DNA from: Saccharolobus caldissimus
GTDB lineage: Archaea > Thermoproteota > Thermoprotei_A > Sulfolobales > Sulfolobaceae
NCBI RefSeq assembly: GCF_020886315.1
Contig: NZ_AP025226.1
Location: 2,382,001-2,446,000, forward strand
Length of the DNA stretch: 64,000 nt
Direction of reading: 5' to 3'
Made by a program: the position numbers and the translations under genes. Position 1 is the stretch's first letter. Every line of letters begins with the position of its first letter. The notes beneath the pieces were generated by a model that did not search any database, was not told where the DNA came from, and saw only the letters and a list, made by a program, of their open reading frames with translations. Shown piece by piece: positions 55,205-64,000 of this stretch.

Positions 55205-56019
55205 AAGAGATCTTAAGGAAGATTCCCAGACCAAATCGTGATGAGTTACCTACTCTTTATGAGGATTTAGATCAGATGGCCCGTAAAATAGGGTTGATTT
55301 TAATTACCTCAAAACTTTACGAACCAGAGACGACTATGATACGATTTGATAAGGCTAATGAAGAAGACATATTGGGATTAATTAAGGAAAACCCAGATTT
55401 AATGGTACCATTCTTCGTGATGGTGTGTGGATTTAGTGTAAGAGAGTTGGAGAGGCTTTACGGGATAAGGAATGTTTACTCAATACGTAAAGGAGAGCAA
55501 TTATACAAGTTTTCTAAGGTAGTTAAAGAGAACCTATTAATGCCTCTTTATCTCGAAACACTCATTTATAAATTTTATAAAAATTGGGAAGAACATCAAA
55601 AACGCCATTATAGAGGTAGAGAGGCTGAGGAATACGTTATAGGAATCTTAAGGCAAAACGGCTACAATGCGGGTAAAATTAGGGTTATTTGTAAAAGTAA
55701 GGAAATGGAAATAGATTGCGCAATACCACCTAATAATAATTTTAAAGTTGCAATTATGATAAGAGAAGGTGTATTCAGAGATTTATTGAAAAGGGCAAAG
55801 GAATACAGTACAGAATATGATGATCTTTTAGAATGTTTTCCTGGCATTAAATTCGTTCTTATTTACTTTGTTTCTCTGCATGAGAGGAGAAGATTAGACG
55901 ATATTAAAAAGAGAATTGAAAGTGAGAGACAAGGCAAGAAACCATATGATTTAGTAATATTAACTAAAGAAGAAGTGAAGGACGTATTATTAAATAAACT
56001 AAAGGAATGGAACATTTAA
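55183..56019 (+). CDS. Restriction endonuclease partner
   Basis: The 278-residue protein has a helical N-terminal domain and a C-terminal PD-(D/E)XK-like core: YRGREAEEYVIGILRQNGYN (leading helix Glu), then SKEMEIDCAIPPNNNFKVAI (E-x-D ... K in the order D/E-x-(D/E)...K) and IMIREGVFRDLLKRAKEYST. It overlaps the methylase gene by 22 bases, the classic layout of a type II restriction-modification pair. The specificity is unknown. Confidence 0.65.
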   Translation: MARENVIEEILRKIPRPNRDELPTLYEDLDQMARKIGLILITSKLYEPETTMIRFDKANEEDILGLIKENPDLMVPFFVMVCGFSVRELERLYGIRNVYSIRKGEQLYKFSKVVKENLLMPLYLETLIYKFYKNWEEHQKRHYRGREAEEYVIGILRQNGYNAGKIRVICKSKEMEIDCAIPPNNNFKVAIMIREGVFRDLLKRAKEYSTEYDDLLECFPGIKFVLIYFVSLHERRRLDDIKKRIESERQGKKPYDLVILTKEEVKDVLLNKLKEWNI

Positions 56020-56096
56020 TATCAACTTTTCCGTAAATAATGCTTTTATGAAATTCTTAGAGAAAACGTATACTAACTTCTAATCCAAATCGGCAC

Positions 56097-56306
56097 ATGA
56101 AACGCAACATGAGCAAGGGCGAGAGAGAAGAGTTAGACAAACTCATCAAATCGGCTGAAGAAGGAGAAACTGTGGTTTACAAGTACGGTGTGCTTAACTA
56201 CCTTAATGCACCGAGGGAAGTGTGGAAGTGGCTAAAGAGTAACAACCTTGTCGAGTCTTTTAATTCCCTTGTGGAGAGGAGGCGTTTCGGCGAATTCCCC
56301 ATGTGA
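56097..56306 (+). pseudogene. C-terminal fragment of an IS256-like transposase
   Basis: The fragment reads MKRNMSKGEREELDKLIKSA, then APREVWKWLKSNNLVESFNS followed by LVERRRFGEFPM. The WLKSNNLVESFNS segment with the following double-Arg motif is typical of the C-terminus of mutator-type (IS256/ISC1332-like) transposases, containing the catalytic Glu. The N-terminal 300 residues are absent. Confidence 0.6.
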
Positions 56307-56863
56307 GGATTTTACAAATCACACGGGCTATTGCTATAGCGTATAACCTATTCACTAATTGTCTCATAACTGTAATATTATTACAGTTATCCTTATTTTT
56401 ATCTTTACTCAGTATATATTTAGATTATTTCTTCATAGAATTATGTTAATTCTAAGAGAAAATTGCAATTCGTAAAGGAAACGTGAACGGCCCCAAATCG
56501 GTCTATAATTTGTCTAAATTCAGTAATAATGTCATTATTAAACTATAAATTTTATTCAATATACTAATCATTGTACTTAGTGCCGAAAGTACATCATAAT
56601 ATTATAATGATAATTTTTGTAGCTTAGTGCTGACATTATTAATTCATCTAGCTAAGAACTAGAAAACAACTAATTCACAAAGCACATTAAATACTAACGG
56701 CTTCTCTAATTAACATTACACAAATACCCATTAATCCCTTAAAACTTATAGCTAGATTTTTACTGTTATAATAAGAATATTATGATAATTGTTTCATTTT
56801 AAATTAGTTTTATCAATCAAAAATGTTTATTATAATTGATATCTTAATCCTATTATATATGTA
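56307..56863. other. Intergenic with family 1 miniature element
   Basis: It carries the miniature element at 56525-56640. Otherwise no coding frame; the last 100 bases are AT-rich downstream DNA of the Cas4-like gene. Confidence 0.4.
56525..56640. repeat. Miniature element family 1, copy C
   Basis: AATAATGTCATTATTAAACT ... TTGTAGCTTAGTGCTGACAT, 116 bp, with the shared TACTTAGTGCCGAAAGTACA core. The flanks AATTCAGT/AATTCATC are an imperfect 8-bp duplication (6 of 8), so it is an aged copy. Confidence 0.65.
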
Positions 56864-57550
56864 TTAGAACTTCTTATTACTGTTACTGCTTATTTGCCTC
56901 TCACATTTAGCCCTATATTCACAAATATCACACTGCCATTTCATATCCTGATTCTCCTTAGCCTCTGGTGGTGGTAATTCCCTTTTTATGAGGTAATCAT
57001 GAAGCATTTCAACCCTCTTAATTGTCTCGTTAAAGAGATCTGGGTTAAAAGAAATTTCAAACTCCTCCATTTCAAAACTTCCCCTATCCACATAAAGGAT
57101 AATCCCCTTAGAGTTAGGGTAAGCCCTTAAATATACGTTAAGCTGGGCTATATGTTCCTTTCTAGGTAGATAAGACCTCTTACTCTCTAAATCGTCAATA
57201 GTCTTAACCTCGACAACATATCTCGACTTTCCAACTGTTACTATTATAATATCGTCAGCTCTACCAGAAATCACTACATCATGCCTATTTGGATGAGGTA
57301 TCCTTATGGGTACTTCAGACTCAACCCTTACGGATTCCTCTTTCTTGAGCGTTTCCGCTATAAATTCATGGATTATAGTTCCCAGTGTTGTAAACTTCTT
57401 ACTTTCTAAGGACATGGGAATAGGAGAGACTCTAGAATAGTACTGCTTTCTTAAACAATACCATATCTGGGATGGCCAATACTCGCCATCAAAGAACTCT
57501 GGAATAGAAGTATAACTTAAATGCTTGTGAATAATTTCCTTAACTACCAT
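56864..57550 (-). CDS. Cas4-like PD-(D/E)XK exonuclease, not linked to CRISPR
   Basis: The 228-residue protein has the Cas4/RecB-type features in order: Cys in QIWYCLRKQYYSRV, GTIIHEFIAETLKK (His), VVISGRADDIIIV (Asp), YVVEVKTIDDLES (E-x-K), QLNVYLRAYP, and C-terminal MKWQCDICEYRAKCERQ with three Cys for an Fe-S cluster. No cas1, cas2 or repeat array is in the window. It may be a solo Cas4 with a role in repair or in anti-virus or virus defence. Confidence 0.75.
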   Translation of the reverse strand: MVVKEIIHKHLSYTSIPEFFDGEYWPSQIWYCLRKQYYSRVSPIPMSLESKKFTTLGTIIHEFIAETLKKEESVRVESEVPIRIPHPNRHDVVISGRADDIIIVTVGKSRYVVEVKTIDDLESKRSYLPRKEHIAQLNVYLRAYPNSKGIILYVDRGSFEMEEFEISFNPDLFNETIKRVEMLHDYLIKRELPPPEAKENQDMKWQCDICEYRAKCERQISSNSNKKF

Positions 57551-57738
57551 GTATAAATAAGAAAGAAAAGTAACTTATAACCTTTACTAATACTTTAAAT
57601 TATTTCATAGTGTTGTCATTATTTTGAAAAATTTCTATATTAGTTCTAGATACTTTAAGCCATTACATAATTTCCTATTCTAGATGGAGAATTCTTAATA
57701 TAATACAATAAATTTTATAACATAATAATAATTGCACT

Positions 57739-57876
57739 TTAACTTCTACATACGTAATATTCTACCTCGTCCAATTTCTCGCAATTTAACATTTTGGTAA
57801 AATCTTCATCCCTAGTTAGGATATAACACCGTTGAGTATATGCAAAAGCTGCAATAAACACGTCTTCTAAAGGGAT
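57739..57876 (-). pseudogene. C-terminal fragment of a VapC/PIN toxin
   Basis: The minus strand reads IPLEDVFIAAFAYTQRCYIL then TRDEDFTKMLNCEKLDEVEY and a stop, matching the last third of VapC (usual LxDAxIAATA, LxTxDxDF). The preceding sequence is lost, so it is dead. Confidence 0.6.
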
Positions 57877-58195
57877 AAAAAACTAATCATTTACGGTTAA
57901 GTATAGTAGAAGGAAAGTTAATTATCTTGAGGAAATAGCAGTACGTTAACTGAGAAGGGCTAATGCATTAGATTATGAAAAGAGGACAAAAAGTTCAACT
58001 TCAGTATGAGAATCTCTTTTTTAGCGTAAAAAATGAGATGAATAAAATAAAGAAAAGTCGAAAGGATAATTTTTGGAGAAGCTTCTGGTATAAAAACCTT
58101 TCCATGAAAAATCGAGCATAGTCTACACTACTTACGCAAGTGATGAAACCTGCTTTACTCGCTAGCGTTAAACTGCTTATTACAGTATAGTTAAT

Positions 58196-58330
58196 TTATC
58201 TTTTTTTGATATATCTATTCCTGCAACTGGGGCCTCCAAATTTATCCTTATTCGGGCTTTAAGCCCAACTTCCAGTTGGAGGCGGCCAAGCTCCCCGACG
58301 GGCTTTAAGCCCAAGGAAGTCAACGGCCTA
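58196..58330 (-). pseudogene. Coding remnant with three hairpins
   Basis: A minus-strand frame reads YRPLTSLGLKPVGELGRLQL then EVGLKARIRINLEAPVAGID and a stop. The DNA holds two copies of GGGCTTTAAGCCC and the palindrome CCAACTTCCAGTTGG between them. The GC is clearly higher than its surroundings. It may be the tail of an IS605-type tnpB gene, whose 3' end is structured for the guide RNA, but no Cys-rich TnpB motif is present to prove it. Confidence 0.3.
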
Positions 58331-58624
58331 TACCCCAGTCAGATGTGTGTAGTATAGCTCTGACTAATATGTTTTATATAAGGAGGTCAGAACGACTGTA
58401 ATAGTTGAGAATAAGGATAAGTGGATTGATGCTGGAGTAAGGAGAAAAATAAGTTTATAGCATAATATTCTAAAATAACTCAAAATGATTTCATTAGAAA
58501 TAATTATGGAAATTATTCTTAGGAATTTAAAATGAGCTTAAACGAAATAGCCAAATAAAAAACTAATTTAATGAATACCTTACTTTTTAAATAGCTTTAT
58601 AATCTTACTTAAATACCACTACTT

Positions 58625-59491
58625 ATGAAAGTCGGTTTCATAGGCTTAGGAATTATGGGTTTTCCCATGGCTTCGAATTTAATAAAGGCTGGCTATGATC
58701 TCACCGTATATAATAGAACTATAGAGAAGGCTGAGAAATTAAAGGGAGCTAAGGTGGCTAGATCTCCTAAGGAAGTAGCTGAGAACTCTGATGTGGTAAT
58801 ATCAATGGTTACTGATGCTCCAGATGTGGAGGAAATACTCTTTGGCGAGAACGGAGTTGTTAAGAGCAATAAGAGGGGACTTATCTTTGTGGATATGAGC
58901 ACGAATTCTCCAGAATTCGCCAAGAAGACTGCTAAAAGGTTAAGTGAGTACGGAATTGAATTCTTAGATGCGCCAGTAACGGGAGGAGATAAGGGAGCTA
59001 GAGAAGGAACCTTAACTATAATGGTAGGAGGTAAGGAGAGTATATTTAAACAAGTTGAACCTATTTTTAGGGCTATGGGTAAGACGATAATTTACGTAGG
59101 TGATGTCGGCTCTGGACAAGCTTTAAAACTGTGTAATCAAGTTGTAGTTGCGTTAAATATGGTAGCAGTGGTTGAGGGACTTCTACTAGCTAGATCTTTC
59201 GGTATAGATGATGAGAAGTTATTTACGGTATTATCAACCGGTGCGGCAAATTCTTTTACGGTCCAATATTATTTACCAAAAATTATGAAGGGAGATTTCG
59301 AACCAGGATTTAAGGCTGCACATTTAAAGAAGGACTTAAAATATGCTCTAGAAATAGCCAACTCAAAGTCTCTTCCCTTACTGGGCACTTCCTTAGCATT
59401 GCAGTTATATAATGCGATGGTTTCAATTGGAATGGGAGAAAAAGGGACTCAAGGATTAATAAAAGTTTATGAAAAAATGATAAGTAAATGA
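58625..59491 (+). CDS. Beta-hydroxyacid dehydrogenase (3-hydroxyisobutyrate/tartronate-semialdehyde type)
   Basis: The 288-residue protein has the N-terminal Rossmann KVGFIGLGIMGFPMASNLIK with the following TVYNRT, family motif LDAPVTGGDKGAREGTLTIM, catalytic Lys in GQALKLCNQVVVALNM and a C-terminal FKAAHLKKDLKYALEIANSK. This is the full-length NAD(P)-dependent family that oxidises or reduces small beta-hydroxyacids. The exact substrate is unknown. It is a single gene with an upstream TATA-like run (TTTATAATC). Confidence 0.85.
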   Translation: MKVGFIGLGIMGFPMASNLIKAGYDLTVYNRTIEKAEKLKGAKVARSPKEVAENSDVVISMVTDAPDVEEILFGENGVVKSNKRGLIFVDMSTNSPEFAKKTAKRLSEYGIEFLDAPVTGGDKGAREGTLTIMVGGKESIFKQVEPIFRAMGKTIIYVGDVGSGQALKLCNQVVVALNMVAVVEGLLLARSFGIDDEKLFTVLSTGAANSFTVQYYLPKIMKGDFEPGFKAAHLKKDLKYALEIANSKSLPLLGTSLALQLYNAMVSIGMGEKGTQGLIKVYEKMISK

Positions 59492-59868
59492 TGATATTTT
59501 TCTGACCTTTTCTACATTCTAAAGGCTAATATTTATAGACTTGTAGTTTACCACCTTTATCCTCATTACTTCATAGCTTTTAGCCATACTGATTCATTAC
59601 TCAGTGGTAGATTAGCCCTTACCTATATATAAGATTAATGAGGCTGAGTGACTATTAAGTAATGAAAGTCCAATTCTCTTATATTTAAGAGTTAAAAAGT
59701 AGTTGCAGTTTTAACTGGTTCTAAAATTAATAAGATAATTAAGGAATTACGTAAAAGAATTAAATATAATCATAGTATAATGTGTAGTTAAATGCATTTT
59801 CCATTAATCTTTGACTGTTATATTCACGACCTAGACAAGATCCAAAACAATATTAGCTGACTTAAAGT
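59492..59868. other. Intergenic, nothing recognised
   Basis: AT-rich, no open frame longer than a few tens of codons and no repeat besides the miniature element that follows. Confidence 0.35.
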
Positions 59869-59980
59869 GATAGTATCAGCACTAAGCTATAAAAATCATC
59901 ATTATAATGTACTTTCGGCACTAAGCACAATGATTAGCATATTGAAATATAAAATTTATAGCTTAATAACGACACTATTA
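59869..59980. repeat. Miniature element family 1, copy D
   Basis: GATAGTATCAGCACTAAGCT at one end and GCTTAATAACGACACTATT at the other, flanked by the perfect 8-bp duplication CTTAAAGT (59861-59868 and 59981-59988). The core TACTTTCGGCACTAAGCACA is shared with the other copies. It is the most recent-looking copy with that at 20826. Confidence 0.8.
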
Positions 59981-59998
59981 CTTAAAGTAACAAATTAT

Positions 59999-60697
59999 TC
60001 ACCAAGGAGTTTTAATTTCTCCGTGATAAGGAATGAAAAGGGTGTGAGGTAAGTTTATGAGATATTTGAAGGATTCTAAGGCCTTATCGTAATTCCAGCA
60101 GAAGAACTTTAAGGGAGGAGTTAATCCTTTATAACCCCTTACGGCATCTCCTGCAATTATGGTTTTTCCGTCGTATAACGCTATATGCCCCGGCGTATGT
60201 CCAGGTACGTGAATAACCTTAAAATTCCCTAAAATCTCACCTCCCTTAAGACGAACGTCTATTTTAGGTATTTCATATTTTATACTGTTAATTCTCTCCA
60301 TAGTTAAGAGGAATTCCTTTTCGCTTATTTTAAACTCCTCCCTTACTTGACTATATGATATTTCAAATTTAATATTATCAAATTTCTCTAACTCGTGAGC
60401 GTATATTTTAGCCTTAGAGATCTTCTTTATCTCCTGAGCATTTCCTACGTGATCTGGATGAGAATGGGTTAAAACTACGTCAGAAATATCCTCTAATGAG
60501 AAGCCCCATGATTTCAAATACCTCTCTATATCATCTAAATAACCTGGTAATCCAGTATCCACAATCATTAATCCCCCTGAAGGACCTTCAGTAATTACTA
60601 TATTATGATTAAGTACTGTTCCGAAGAAATTTGATTCCGTTAGCTCTAGAATCCTTATCCTATTGTTTATTCTAACCATTTCACATCTTACTATCAA
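59999..60697 (-). CDS. Metallo-beta-lactamase-fold hydrolase (glyoxalase II-like)
   Basis: The 232-residue protein has VVLTHSHPDHVGNAQEI (H-x-H-x-D-H), the second metal His in FKVIHVPGHTPGHIALYDGK, metal-bridging Asp in TIIAGDAVRGY and the C-terminal FIPYHGEIKTPW. This is the complete MBL-hydrolase set and the size of a small thiolester hydrolase or lactonase. The substrate is unknown. It stands alone, convergent with nothing and divergent from the radical SAM locus. Confidence 0.75.
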   Translation of the reverse strand: MIVRCEMVRINNRIRILELTESNFFGTVLNHNIVITEGPSGGLMIVDTGLPGYLDDIERYLKSWGFSLEDISDVVLTHSHPDHVGNAQEIKKISKAKIYAHELEKFDNIKFEISYSQVREEFKISEKEFLLTMERINSIKYEIPKIDVRLKGGEILGNFKVIHVPGHTPGHIALYDGKTIIAGDAVRGYKGLTPPLKFFCWNYDKALESFKYLINLPHTLFIPYHGEIKTPW

Positions 60698-60836
60698 TTT
60701 TAGTATTTAAAATTGATCTACTATTAACACTGTTTAACGAAAATTATGATAATCCAAGATTTATACAATATTTCGTGATAAAAATTTAGGAAACCCCGTT
60801 AATTAAGGCTCATATTAGACTTATTTTAGGAAAAAT

Positions 60837-60842
60837 TTTATA
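60837..60842 (+). promoter_or_regulatory. TATA box of the precursor-peptide/radical SAM operon
   Basis: TTTATA preceded by the purine-rich AGGAAAAA (BRE-like) lies 25 bases before the ATG at 60864, so transcription should start at or next to that ATG. This makes the small ORF the first, leaderless gene of the operon. Confidence 0.6.
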
Positions 60843-60863
60843 CGATTTTTTGCAACTAAGCAT

Positions 60864-60938
60864 ATGGACCCGAAAAAAGTAGTGAAAATCGAAAGAAAAA
60901 TGGGAAGATGTAACTACTCCCCTTCATGGGGGGAATAA
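60864..60938 (+). CDS. Candidate RiPP precursor peptide (24 aa)
   Basis: The peptide begins [15 protein letters not shown] and ends in CNYSPSWGE. The basic first part is a possible leader and the Cys-containing second part a possible core. Its ATG is placed 25 bases after a TATA box. The stop is 4 bases before the ATG of the radical SAM/SPASM gene, whose GGGGGG Shine-Dalgarno-like run overlaps the last codons, so the two are translationally coupled. Tiny leader/core peptides next to SPASM maturases are a known RiPP arrangement; a chance ORF is the alternative. Confidence 0.55.
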   Translation: MDPKKVVKIERKMGRCNYSPSWGE

Positions 60939-60942
60939 AGTA

Positions 60943-62136
60943 ATGAATTCCTCTAAGTTCAACGTTTTTCTTTCCGATTATAATATTATTTTTAATACGT
61001 TAACTGGATATGCAATCAAGGTCTCAGAGGAAGAGATGAAGAGGATAATGAGAGGCGAAATACCAGATGATCTAAAGCAGATATGGGAAGAGGGATTTTC
61101 AGATAAGGATTTTGATCCAGATAAATTTGAAAAGAAATACCTTGAACCTACGTTAGTTTTAACCTATGATTGTAATTTCGATTGCGTATATTGTTTTCAA
61201 AAGGCGTTTAGAAGGAAAGGAGGAGTTAGTGATAGTGTAATTAAGGGCTTTATAAACTACATAAAGAGAAATGCTAATGGAAGGAAGATAAGAGTTACGT
61301 ATTTCGGAGGAGAGCCTCTTCTAGAAATGAGGAGAATTGAGGAGATTTCTAAGGGGATAGGGAATTACTCCTTCAGCGTAGTTACTAACGGGTCACTCTT
61401 AACGCCCAGTGTTTTAGATAAGTTAAACTCTTTAGGACTTTCCCATGTTCAAATTACGCTAGATGGACCTAAAGAGGTTCACGACAAAAGAAGGTATTTC
61501 GTAGGTGGAAAGGGATCTTTTGACATAATATTAAATAATTTAGTTTACGCTCAAGATCACACGAACGTCGTACTAAGGATAAACATAGATTACAGAAACC
61601 TAGAGGAGGTAAGAGCGTTACTTAAAACCCTTAAAGAGAGGGGAATAACTAAAGTGAGGTTAGATCCACACTTAGTTCACGAAAACGTATTCAGAAACGA
61701 ATATTGGGATAACTTAATTCCTAAAGGTGAGGAGGGAGTAGTCTTAGCTAAATTCTGGGAGATGGCTAAAGAGGAGGGCTTTGAAATACCTCATGAGATT
61801 TTTAGATTAGGGATATGTGTAGCTCATTTTGACGAGGACATAGTAGTTGATCCATATGGATATGTATATCCTTGCTGGGCTTTTACTGGGAATCCTCTAT
61901 ACATTAAGGGAAAGCTTAAAGAAGATGGGACAGTAGAATTTAACGGTAAATATACGGGTTATCAGGCTAGAAATGTATGGAGGGGAAAGTGTGATAGTTG
62001 TCCTTATTTACCTTTATGTATGGGGGGCTGTAGATTCTTCGCTGTTTTAGAAAATAAGGGATTCTATGGTATAGATTGTAAGAGGAAAAATTATGAGGAG
62101 ATAGTAAAACTAATAAGGTATTTTTTAGTGAAATAA
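60943..62136 (+). CDS. Radical SAM/SPASM peptide maturase-like protein
   Basis: The 397-residue protein has an N-terminal small domain (about 1-70) of the kind that can bind a leader peptide, then the radical SAM core [16 protein letters not shown] (C-x3-C-x2-C), the GGE motif [10 protein letters not shown] and the SPASM region: [36 protein letters not shown] and GIDCKRK, enough Cys for two auxiliary Fe-S clusters. Such enzymes install thioether or other bonds in peptides or make formylglycine. It follows the 24-residue ORF with a 4-base gap and a GGGGGG ribosome-binding run. Confidence 0.8.
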   Translation: MNSSKFNVFLSDYNIIFNTLTGYAIKVSEEEMKRIMRGEIPDDLKQIWEEGFSDKDFDPDKFEKKYLEPTLVLTYDCNFDCVYCFQKAFRRKGGVSDSVIKGFINYIKRNANGRKIRVTYFGGEPLLEMRRIEEISKGIGNYSFSVVTNGSLLTPSVLDKLNSLGLSHVQITLDGPKEVHDKRRYFVGGKGSFDIILNNLVYAQDHTNVVLRINIDYRNLEEVRALLKTLKERGITKVRLDPHLVHENVFRNEYWDNLIPKGEEGVVLAKFWEMAKEEGFEIPHEIFRLGICVAHFDEDIVVDPYGYVYPCWAFTGNPLYIKGKLKEDGTVEFNGKYTGYQARNVWRGKCDSCPYLPLCMGGCRFFAVLENKGFYGIDCKRKNYEEIVKLIRYFLVK

Positions 62137-62255
62137 TAGAAGATAACGAAATCTTGTTAAATCTTTCAGCTTATCCTCATATTAAATTTTTATAAAAGAT
62201 CAATATTACTTTTAATGAAATTATTATATACTTTTATTAAAATATATCCATAGAT

Positions 62256-62289
62256 TTTCTTTATTATTTTTCTATTTTTCTATATTTTA
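62256..62289 (+). terminator. T-rich terminator after the radical SAM gene
   Basis: TTTCTTTATTATTTTTCTATTTTTCT-type pyrimidine run (several blocks of T4-T5) follows the radical SAM gene on the plus strand and precedes the convergent 62287-63405 gene; archaeal transcription stops at such oligo-T runs. Confidence 0.35.
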
Positions 62290-63405
62290 CTTTATTCCTA
62301 TTTTCTCTTTTATTTGACTATACAAATCTTCAGTAATCTTCTCTACTTTCTCCTTATCTATCACGTATTGCGCGACCTTACTCCTTATCTTATCTCTAAT
62401 TTTACCGTCAACCTTAAAGTACGCTATGTGGTCCCCATTAAGGTACATATGTACGTAAAATCTACCTCTCTTTCTTTTCACATTTACGCTAAAGTTATGG
62501 GACTGTTCTTGAATTATCTGTTCGTTAACTGTCATGTTAATGAATTTACTTAAGGCACTGGTAGACAATACTGCCGGTATTATAGTCATCTCTAGGATAA
62601 ACTTATCCCTAATCATCTTAGGCACGTTCTTTATTATTTCCTCTTGTATGTCCCTCAGAACGTATAATTGATTCGAGTTTAGATGAATTATTCCCATCTT
62701 AGAAATTTCTTGATTTATCTTCTCTGCCAAATCTTTAAAAATAGGTAGAAGTTTACTACTAATTAATTTATCGACTTCGTCTCTAAAATACTTAAATGCT
62801 AAGGGATACTCGTTTTCATTAATACCCTCATATATTTTCTCCTCAATTTCCTTTAATTGTCTCTTAGCCTCATTAATCTCATGTGTCTCTAAATGATAGG
62901 GATACTCATATTTCCTTAACGTAATACCGCATTTCTCACATCTAACCTCACTTAGCTCTTCAAGCTTATTCTTCCTTAGGAAGTCCTCAGCCACCTTAAC
63001 TAAGTATTTAATATAATCATTTATCCACGAAGATACGTTATCAACACATTCAACTAATTTTTCCTTTTCACACTCAAGTTCTAGATTGTAATCTACCGGT
63101 ATTGTGGCTGAGAAGAAGAATATGTTAGCCTTATTGTAGTTCATAGTAGCCTCTACTATTGCATCATATCCCTCATCTTCTTCTATTACTCTGTTAACAA
63201 TTAGTGGAGGGAAGTCAACTATATTTAAGTAAACTATTAATGAATCTCCTAAATCTAAATCGTCCTTTAAAATTGTCGCAGTACCCCATTCGTATTCTTT
63301 CATATAACATTTAGCTGGGACGTAATAAGGTACTTCATGAAATTTACCTAAATCATCATAATATTCCTCTTTCGTGCACTCGATCTCTTCAAAGTCCCTT
63401 AGCAT
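62287..63405 (-). CDS. Hypothetical protein with C2H2-like zinc finger
   Basis: A CxxC...HxxxH motif lies at about residues 154-174 of 372 (RCEKCGITLRKYEYPYHLET then HE), inside a region otherwise predicted alpha/beta and helical. The C-terminal third has a DNA- or RNA-binding look (NVKRKRGRFYVHMYLNGDHI). No family is recognised. It lies between the radical SAM operon and ilvC, facing both. Conserved single-copy housekeeping genes often sit like this, so it is likely a real, non-mobile gene. Confidence 0.5.
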   Translation of the reverse strand: MLRDFEEIECTKEEYYDDLGKFHEVPYYVPAKCYMKEYEWGTATILKDDLDLGDSLIVYLNIVDFPPLIVNRVIEEDEGYDAIVEATMNYNKANIFFFSATIPVDYNLELECEKEKLVECVDNVSSWINDYIKYLVKVAEDFLRKNKLEELSEVRCEKCGITLRKYEYPYHLETHEINEAKRQLKEIEEKIYEGINENEYPLAFKYFRDEVDKLISSKLLPIFKDLAEKINQEISKMGIIHLNSNQLYVLRDIQEEIIKNVPKMIRDKFILEMTIIPAVLSTSALSKFINMTVNEQIIQEQSHNFSVNVKRKRGRFYVHMYLNGDHIAYFKVDGKIRDKIRSKVAQYVIDKEKVEKITEDLYSQIKEKIGIK

Positions 63406-63497
63406 AATAATAAAATGACTATGTGAAATTTATTTTTTCCAGTTTCTTCTTATTAACCCAGTTAGCATCCCTAACGAGTAGGGAGACATATTTATAA

Positions 63498-64000
<503 letters not shown>

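Larger units (their letters stand above)
57551..58624. other. Long gene-free region with relics
   Basis: It contains a PIN-domain fragment (57739-57876), a repeat shared with 5843-5930 (about 58001-58090), a hairpin-rich coding remnant (58196-58330) and a half copy of the 5598-5660 palindrome (about 58337-58390). Nothing else was recognised. Confidence 0.4.

Noticed and set aside
58253-58313. Two copies of GGGCTTTAAGCCC as a possible mini CRISPR
   Set aside because: Only two 13-base palindromic units, with a third hairpin between; no regular spacing and no cas gene.

Overview
The window looks like a chromosomal segment of a thermoacidophilic crenarchaeon of the order Sulfolobales. The signs are low GC, leaderless starts about 25 bases after a TATA box, a thermopsin, DoxD/TusA/DsrE sulfur proteins, a PaREP1 protein, a RadA paralogue, and insertion sequences of the Sulfolobus repertoire. 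The 796-bp IS1-type element matches ISC796 in length. No rRNA, tRNA or CRISPR array was recognised.

Layout. 0-10.4 kb is a decayed accessory zone. It holds a gene running off the left edge, an ATPase plus TOPRIM-like pair, a stand-alone retropepsin-like protein, a RelE-type toxin with a convergent acidic partner, and a pile-up of IS elements (a broken DDE element with 18-bp inverted repeats, and ISC796 inserted in the end of an IS6-type element) that has cut a cystathionine gamma-synthase-type gene. 10.4-16.9 kb is a sulfur-handling region: a DoxD-like protein, a secreted beta-propeller, three TusA-type proteins, a YeeE/YedE transporter and a DsrE protein. 16.9-23.0 kb holds an acyl-CoA synthetase, a decayed vapBC pair, a RadA paralogue, nested miniature elements, and a T/G-rich regulator-like gene.

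23.2-43.8 kb is the main feature, a large defence island. Six genes on the minus strand (DUF1156-type DNA methylase, DUF499-type ATPase, a small protein, SNF2 helicase, metallo-beta-lactamase nuclease, zinc-ribbon protein) are tightly packed, with several overlaps. They face away from an unknown 435-residue gene, a DrmA-like helicase, and a DrmB-like DUF1998 protein carrying a DrmC-like phospholipase-D domain. A second methylase lies convergent to these. Together this resembles DISARM, but with DrmB and DrmC fused and an extra DUF1156/DUF499/MBL module.

44-57.6 kb continues as accessory DNA: a second ISC796, an IS5-like relic, an ATPase plus TOPRIM pair whose ATPase is split at a perfect A AAA AAA G slippery heptamer, PaREP1, thermopsin, a nucleotidyltransferase pair, a type II restriction-modification pair, and a solitary Cas4-like nuclease. 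58.6-64 kb returns to housekeeping-type genes (hydroxyacid dehydrogenase, MBL hydrolase, ketol-acid reductoisomerase). It contains a radical SAM/SPASM protein preceded by a 24-residue Cys-containing ORF with its own promoter, a candidate minimal RiPP locus.

Several small repeat families link the region. One is a roughly 100-115 bp miniature element with 8-bp target duplications and ends like ISC796. Another is an internally deleted derivative of the IS6-type element.
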